DNA of 64,000 nt from DTKD01 sp964494345. GTDB lineage: Bacteria; Armatimonadota; UBA5829. Below are positions 61,112 through 64,000 of this stretch, in pieces (the stretch's first letter is position 1; each line of letters opens with the position of its first letter). The stretch is taken from assembly GCA_964494345.1 (NCBI GenBank), contig CAZBSI010000009.1, positions 1 through 64,000 on the forward strand, in the 5' to 3' direction. A program made the position numbers and the translations under genes. The notes under the pieces are model-generated. The model was not told the origin of the DNA. It made no database searches and saw nothing but the letters and a program-made list of their open reading frames with translations.

Positions 61112-64000
61112 ATGGCGATCAGTAAATACAGGACCTCAAATCTACTTATCCTAGCGATAATCGTTCTGACATTCCTCGTGCTGTGTTTCTGGAACTATCT
61201 TCCGGGACAGGGCAAGCAAGAGGTTGTTAGAGCGTCGAAAGTCGTAGTCAAACCGGCGGAGCCGACTCCGGATTGCGCTCCGGCGGTAAAAGACCGCTAC
61301 AGAGAAATCGCTGCATCCATCGACTCGAAGCGAATGGCCGCTGATGTCAACGCGCTGTCCGCCTTCCCGTCGCGTCTTGTCGGATACCCTGGCTGTGCCG
61401 AGGCTGCCGACCACATTGAGAAGCAGTTCCGCAGTATTGGGCTTTCCAATGTTAAGGCCGAGAGCTTCAAGGTTACGGTCCCGATAGATCAGGGCTCGAA
61501 GATCGTTATTAACGGTCGGCAGTTCCCTATCTACGCTTTGTGGCCTAACCTTGTCCGCACAAGCCACCTGCCTCCGAGCGGGCTTAAGGTTCACGTAATC
61601 GACGGTAAGGGCGGAAGGCTGCCTGATTTCGATGATAAGGTCGTGGCAGGCAGCGCGGCGCTGGTCGATTTTAATTCAGGCACGGAGTGGCTGAACGCCC
61701 CAAGACTGGGCGCGAAAATCTTGTTGTTTGTCGAGCCGGACGCAACTATGCGAGGCGAGGCAGAGGCCAAGTTCAGCGCCATCCCGGTCTCGATGCCGCG
61801 GTTCTGGATATCCAAGACCGATGCGGCTGAGATTCGCAGGCTGTTGGCTGATATGGACAAGCGCTATGCAGGGGTTGACGCTGCAAAGCGACCTCAACTT
61901 GACGCGCGAGTCTTCTGTAAGATGCCGTGGGAGAAGGTCGAAGCCAAGAACATCGTCGGCGAGATCGAGGGATCCGATCCGGTGCTTAAAAAGCAGTGGA
62001 TAGTCCTGCATGCTTCATACGATGGCACTTCTGTGGTTCCGTCCCTTGCGCCGAGTGCGGAAGCTACGTGCGGGATCTCCGGCCTGCTCGAACTGGCTCG
62101 CCTGTATAAAGATCCGAAGTTCGCTCCTAAGCGCTCGGTTATGTTTGTCGCCACCAGCGGACACTATCAGGGCCTTGCGGGTATGCGAGCGTTTATGGAG
62201 AGTCATATCGACTCTTATGTTGCTCCCAGTGGGTTCAGCGCGTGGTTGGCTAAGATGTGGCCGGCGGGCAAGAGCACGTGGACATCGCTGGCGGTGTCGC
62301 TGGTATTTTTGCTGATTCTGGCCTGGATCGTTAACTTCATCTGGGGCAAGCTGAAGCTGGTTAGAGAAAACAGGCCGTGGATCGTTGGCCTGCCGTTGCT
62401 TTTGATCGCTTTATCGCTGTGCGCGTCCGGTGGTCTTTACTCCAGGTTGGCGAAAGGCTTCGAGCCGGTTAATCAACCCAGGAATTATTACCTCTGGAGC
62501 GGCCTGGACCTCAGCAGCCAGACTCAGGGCGTGGGGATATTCTACAAGGGGTATTTCTACGACTATCGAGAGGATATTCAGGGCAAGTTCTCCGACGTGG
62601 CTGGCAGGAGCCGGGAGAACTCCGAGCGAATTGCCGCTGCTTTGGGTTTCTTCGACGATCGAGCCTCGCGCTTCGCCGATGGGGTTAACCCGATTTCGGG
62701 TAAAAACTGGCGCAACTTTATCCCGGGCAAGTTTGCTCTGGATAGCGAGGTAGTAACGCTGGCGGGTGGCAAGGGCGTATCATTCGTCTCCATTGACGAT
62801 GGTCGTCAGATGACCGATACCCCGTTTGATACCCGCGACAAGGTAAATATTGATAACCTCACTAAGCAAGTTACTCTGCTTGGGTGTCTTATCGATCAGT
62901 GGTTCCACGATTCCAACCTGGCCCTTGACGAAGAGGTGATGACGGCCAGCGTTATCGACTCACGCAGCATTAAAGTCTCCGATCCGCTTACATTGGGTTA
63001 TGTGCGAGGGGTGTTTGTCAGCAAAAACACCAAGGGCAAGACCTATTATAAGCCCAGAGATGAGAAGCAGCTTGCGGCAAAGGCCGATGGCTCTATCAGG
63101 CTCACGGAACCCCTGCCGGCAGGCGCCAAAACAGTCTATGTTCTGCACAAGCCGATCACCAAGTTCGGTTCGCAGGAGCCGTGCAAGTTCACAAGGATGG
63201 GTCTGCAGGGCGGATTTGCCAGGTTAAGCGGAAACGTTGTGCAGTATGATCCGCGCAAGAGCTTTGTGCCTAACCTGAGAGTAGGGGACTGCCTTGCGGT
63301 GGTGCGCAGCCCGCACAAATCGTTTATGGGCGTGCGCGCCAATATTATCGACAAAACTACTCCGGTGTTTGATTCCCGCAACCCGTCAAGGGATCAGGGC
63401 TACTTCGAAATACCGGGAGTCGCGCCGCTGACTGCGTATGGATATCAGAAGCCGACCTCTATTGGCGCTTATAAGCTCGACCCGGTCAATGGCGACATTA
63501 TATGTGCGCCTGACCAGGGCTCTTATGGTGAGTTTTACCCCACCAGCTTCCCTATCACAACCGGCTTCAAGGACATGCCGATCATCGTCTTCAACTGCAA
63601 GGCGACCTCGATTTATGACCTCATCGACCCGCAGTCTTTAAGGGCGCTCGGCGGGATGAGCATATACGAAGGCGACACCAACGCTGCGCCGAAGCAGTTC
63701 GGAGTCGCCGTCGCGGTGCCGGAGCCACAAAACCCGCACGTCGAAGATATGGCGGTTATCTTCACGGAAGACACCCAAAAGAGCGGCCAAAAAGCGGCTC
63801 AGTCCAGCGACACCAAGCGCATTCGTCTGAAGATGATTATGAGCGCTGGACCGGCGGCAAACAGACTTTTGCTGCTGAATTCGACTCTCGAAGGCGAAGT
63901 TATTCCGGTTGCGGTCAAGGACGCCTATGTAAGGGCGCTGCCTGTCAACAACGATTGGCAGTATGAGATATCGGGCGTCTACAGGATGGTCAAAGAAGGC
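61112..64000 (+). CDS. Membrane-anchored M28-like protein, active site degenerate (partial, 3' end outside window)
   Basis: At least 963 codons are open, with no stop before 64000. An N-terminal anchor (10-29) is followed by an M28 peptidase-like ectodomain (about 70-370). It then has two further helices (about 392-411 and 423-441) and a large beta-rich C-terminal part. The metal-site pattern is altered: HYD is replaced by S302-Y-D304, the bridging Asp position is Glu317, and the EE pair is His351-Tyr352. It is therefore probably not an active aminopeptidase. The ATG has AAGGAG close upstream. Its partner may be peptidoglycan or a surface protein; this is an inference. Confidence 0.75.
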   Translation, partial: MAISKYRTSNLLILAIIVLTFLVLCFWNYLPGQGKQEVVRASKVVVKPAEPTPDCAPAVKDRYREIAASIDSKRMAADVNALSAFPSRLVGYPGCAEAADHIEKQFRSIGLSNVKAESFKVTVPIDQGSKIVINGRQFPIYALWPNLVRTSHLPPSGLKVHVIDGKGGRLPDFDDKVVAGSAALVDFNSGTEWLNAPRLGAKILLFVEPDATMRGEAEAKFSAIPVSMPRFWISKTDAAEIRRLLADMDKRYAGVDAAKRPQLDARVFCKMPWEKVEAKNIVGEIEGSDPVLKKQWIVLHASYDGTSVVPSLAPSAEATCGISGLLELARLYKDPKFAPKRSVMFVATSGHYQGLAGMRAFMESHIDSYVAPSGFSAWLAKMWPAGKSTWTSLAVSLVFLLILAWIVNFIWGKLKLVRENRPWIVGLPLLLIALSLCASGGLYSRLAKGFEPVNQPRNYYLWSGLDLSSQTQGVGIFYKGYFYDYREDIQGKFSDVAGRSRENSERIAAALGFFDDRASRFADGVNPISGKNWRNFIPGKFALDSEVVTLAGGKGVSFVSIDDGRQMTDTPFDTRDKVNIDNLTKQVTLLGCLIDQWFHDSNLALDEEVMTASVIDSRSIKVSDPLTLGYVRGVFVSKNTKGKTYYKPRDEKQLAAKADGSIRLTEPLPAGAKTVYVLHKPITKFGSQEPCKFTRMGLQGGFARLSGNVVQYDPRKSFVPNLRVGDCLAVVRSPHKSFMGVRANIIDKTTPVFDSRNPSRDQGYFEIPGVAPLTAYGYQKPTSIGAYKLDPVNGDIICAPDQGSYGEFYPTSFPITTGFKDMPIIVFNCKATSIYDLIDPQSLRALGGMSIYEGDTNAAPKQFGVAVAVPEPQNPHVEDMAVIFTEDTQKSGQKAAQSSDTKRIRLKMIMSAGPAANRLLLLNSTLEGEVIPVAVKDAYVRALPVNNDWQYEISGVYRMVKEG

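Overview
The window looks like a chromosomal segment of a moderately GC-rich, heterotrophic diderm bacterium. My best guess is a member of the Armatimonadota or a nearby Terrabacteria lineage. The guess rests on four things: an outer-membrane porin with an SLH domain and a coiled coil (OmpM type), an Lpt lipopolysaccharide-export cluster joined to a DUF3084 gene, many secreted glycoside-hydrolase-like proteins (GHL6-, GHL10- and DUF4091-like), and a half complex I operon. No rRNA or tRNA gene, prophage, transposase or cas gene was recognised.

Layout. 0.1-3.3 kb: a heptose activation operon (hddA-gmhA-gmhB plus a second GHMP kinase) for lipopolysaccharide or surface glycan. 3.6-12.7 kb: a DnaA-N-like protein and the membrane half of NADH:quinone oxidoreductase (nuoH-I-J-K-L-M-N, minus strand) with its own promoter. 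12.8-16.3 kb: a compact operon of secreted TPR and cysteine-rich proteins, bounded by a strong promoter and a strong terminator; none of its genes is recognised. 16.3-20.8 kb: a glycoside hydrolase, a URO-D-like methyltransferase and a secreted protein. 21.4-24.2 kb: a PfkB kinase, class II aldolase and hibernation factor HPF. 24.3-32.7 kb: coiled-coil, pilus-N-like, GHL10 and STN-domain exported proteins, two small proteins and a second URO-D-like gene. 33.4-40.8 kb: lptC-lptA-lptB-lptF/G, DUF3084, YqgF and the SLH porin, which has a long and apparently regulatory leader. 40.9-55.9 kb: carbohydrate metabolism (polyol dehydrogenase, ribulokinase, two tandem DUF4091 proteins, a sugar ABC importer) with fabZ and a PIG-L-like gene. 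56-64 kb: MoxR ATPase, pyruvate phosphate dikinase, a secreted protein and a membrane-anchored, catalytically degenerate M28 peptidase that runs off the end.

Nearly every gap above about 250 bp is filled by a mosaic of short palindromic repeats. Three families recur. Family A is TGTCATTTCGAGCGCAGCG followed by AGAAATC. Family B is a hairpin with a constant CTCCGA loop and a stem that varies by compensatory changes. Family C is CCTGCG-N6-CGCAGG. They are accompanied by TTTTCGCG-rich and GGTTGTC-rich tracts. They lie even inside the nuo operon, and they lengthen several reading frames artificially, so starts were moved inward for nuoJ, the GHL6-like hydrolase, the first URO-D gene and moxR.

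The most interesting signals are the covarying hairpin family, the polar decaying arrays, the porin leader (STAB-SD-like element, putative leader peptide and a perfect Shine-Dalgarno-sequestering pairing), and the unexplained 12.8-16.2 kb secretome operon.
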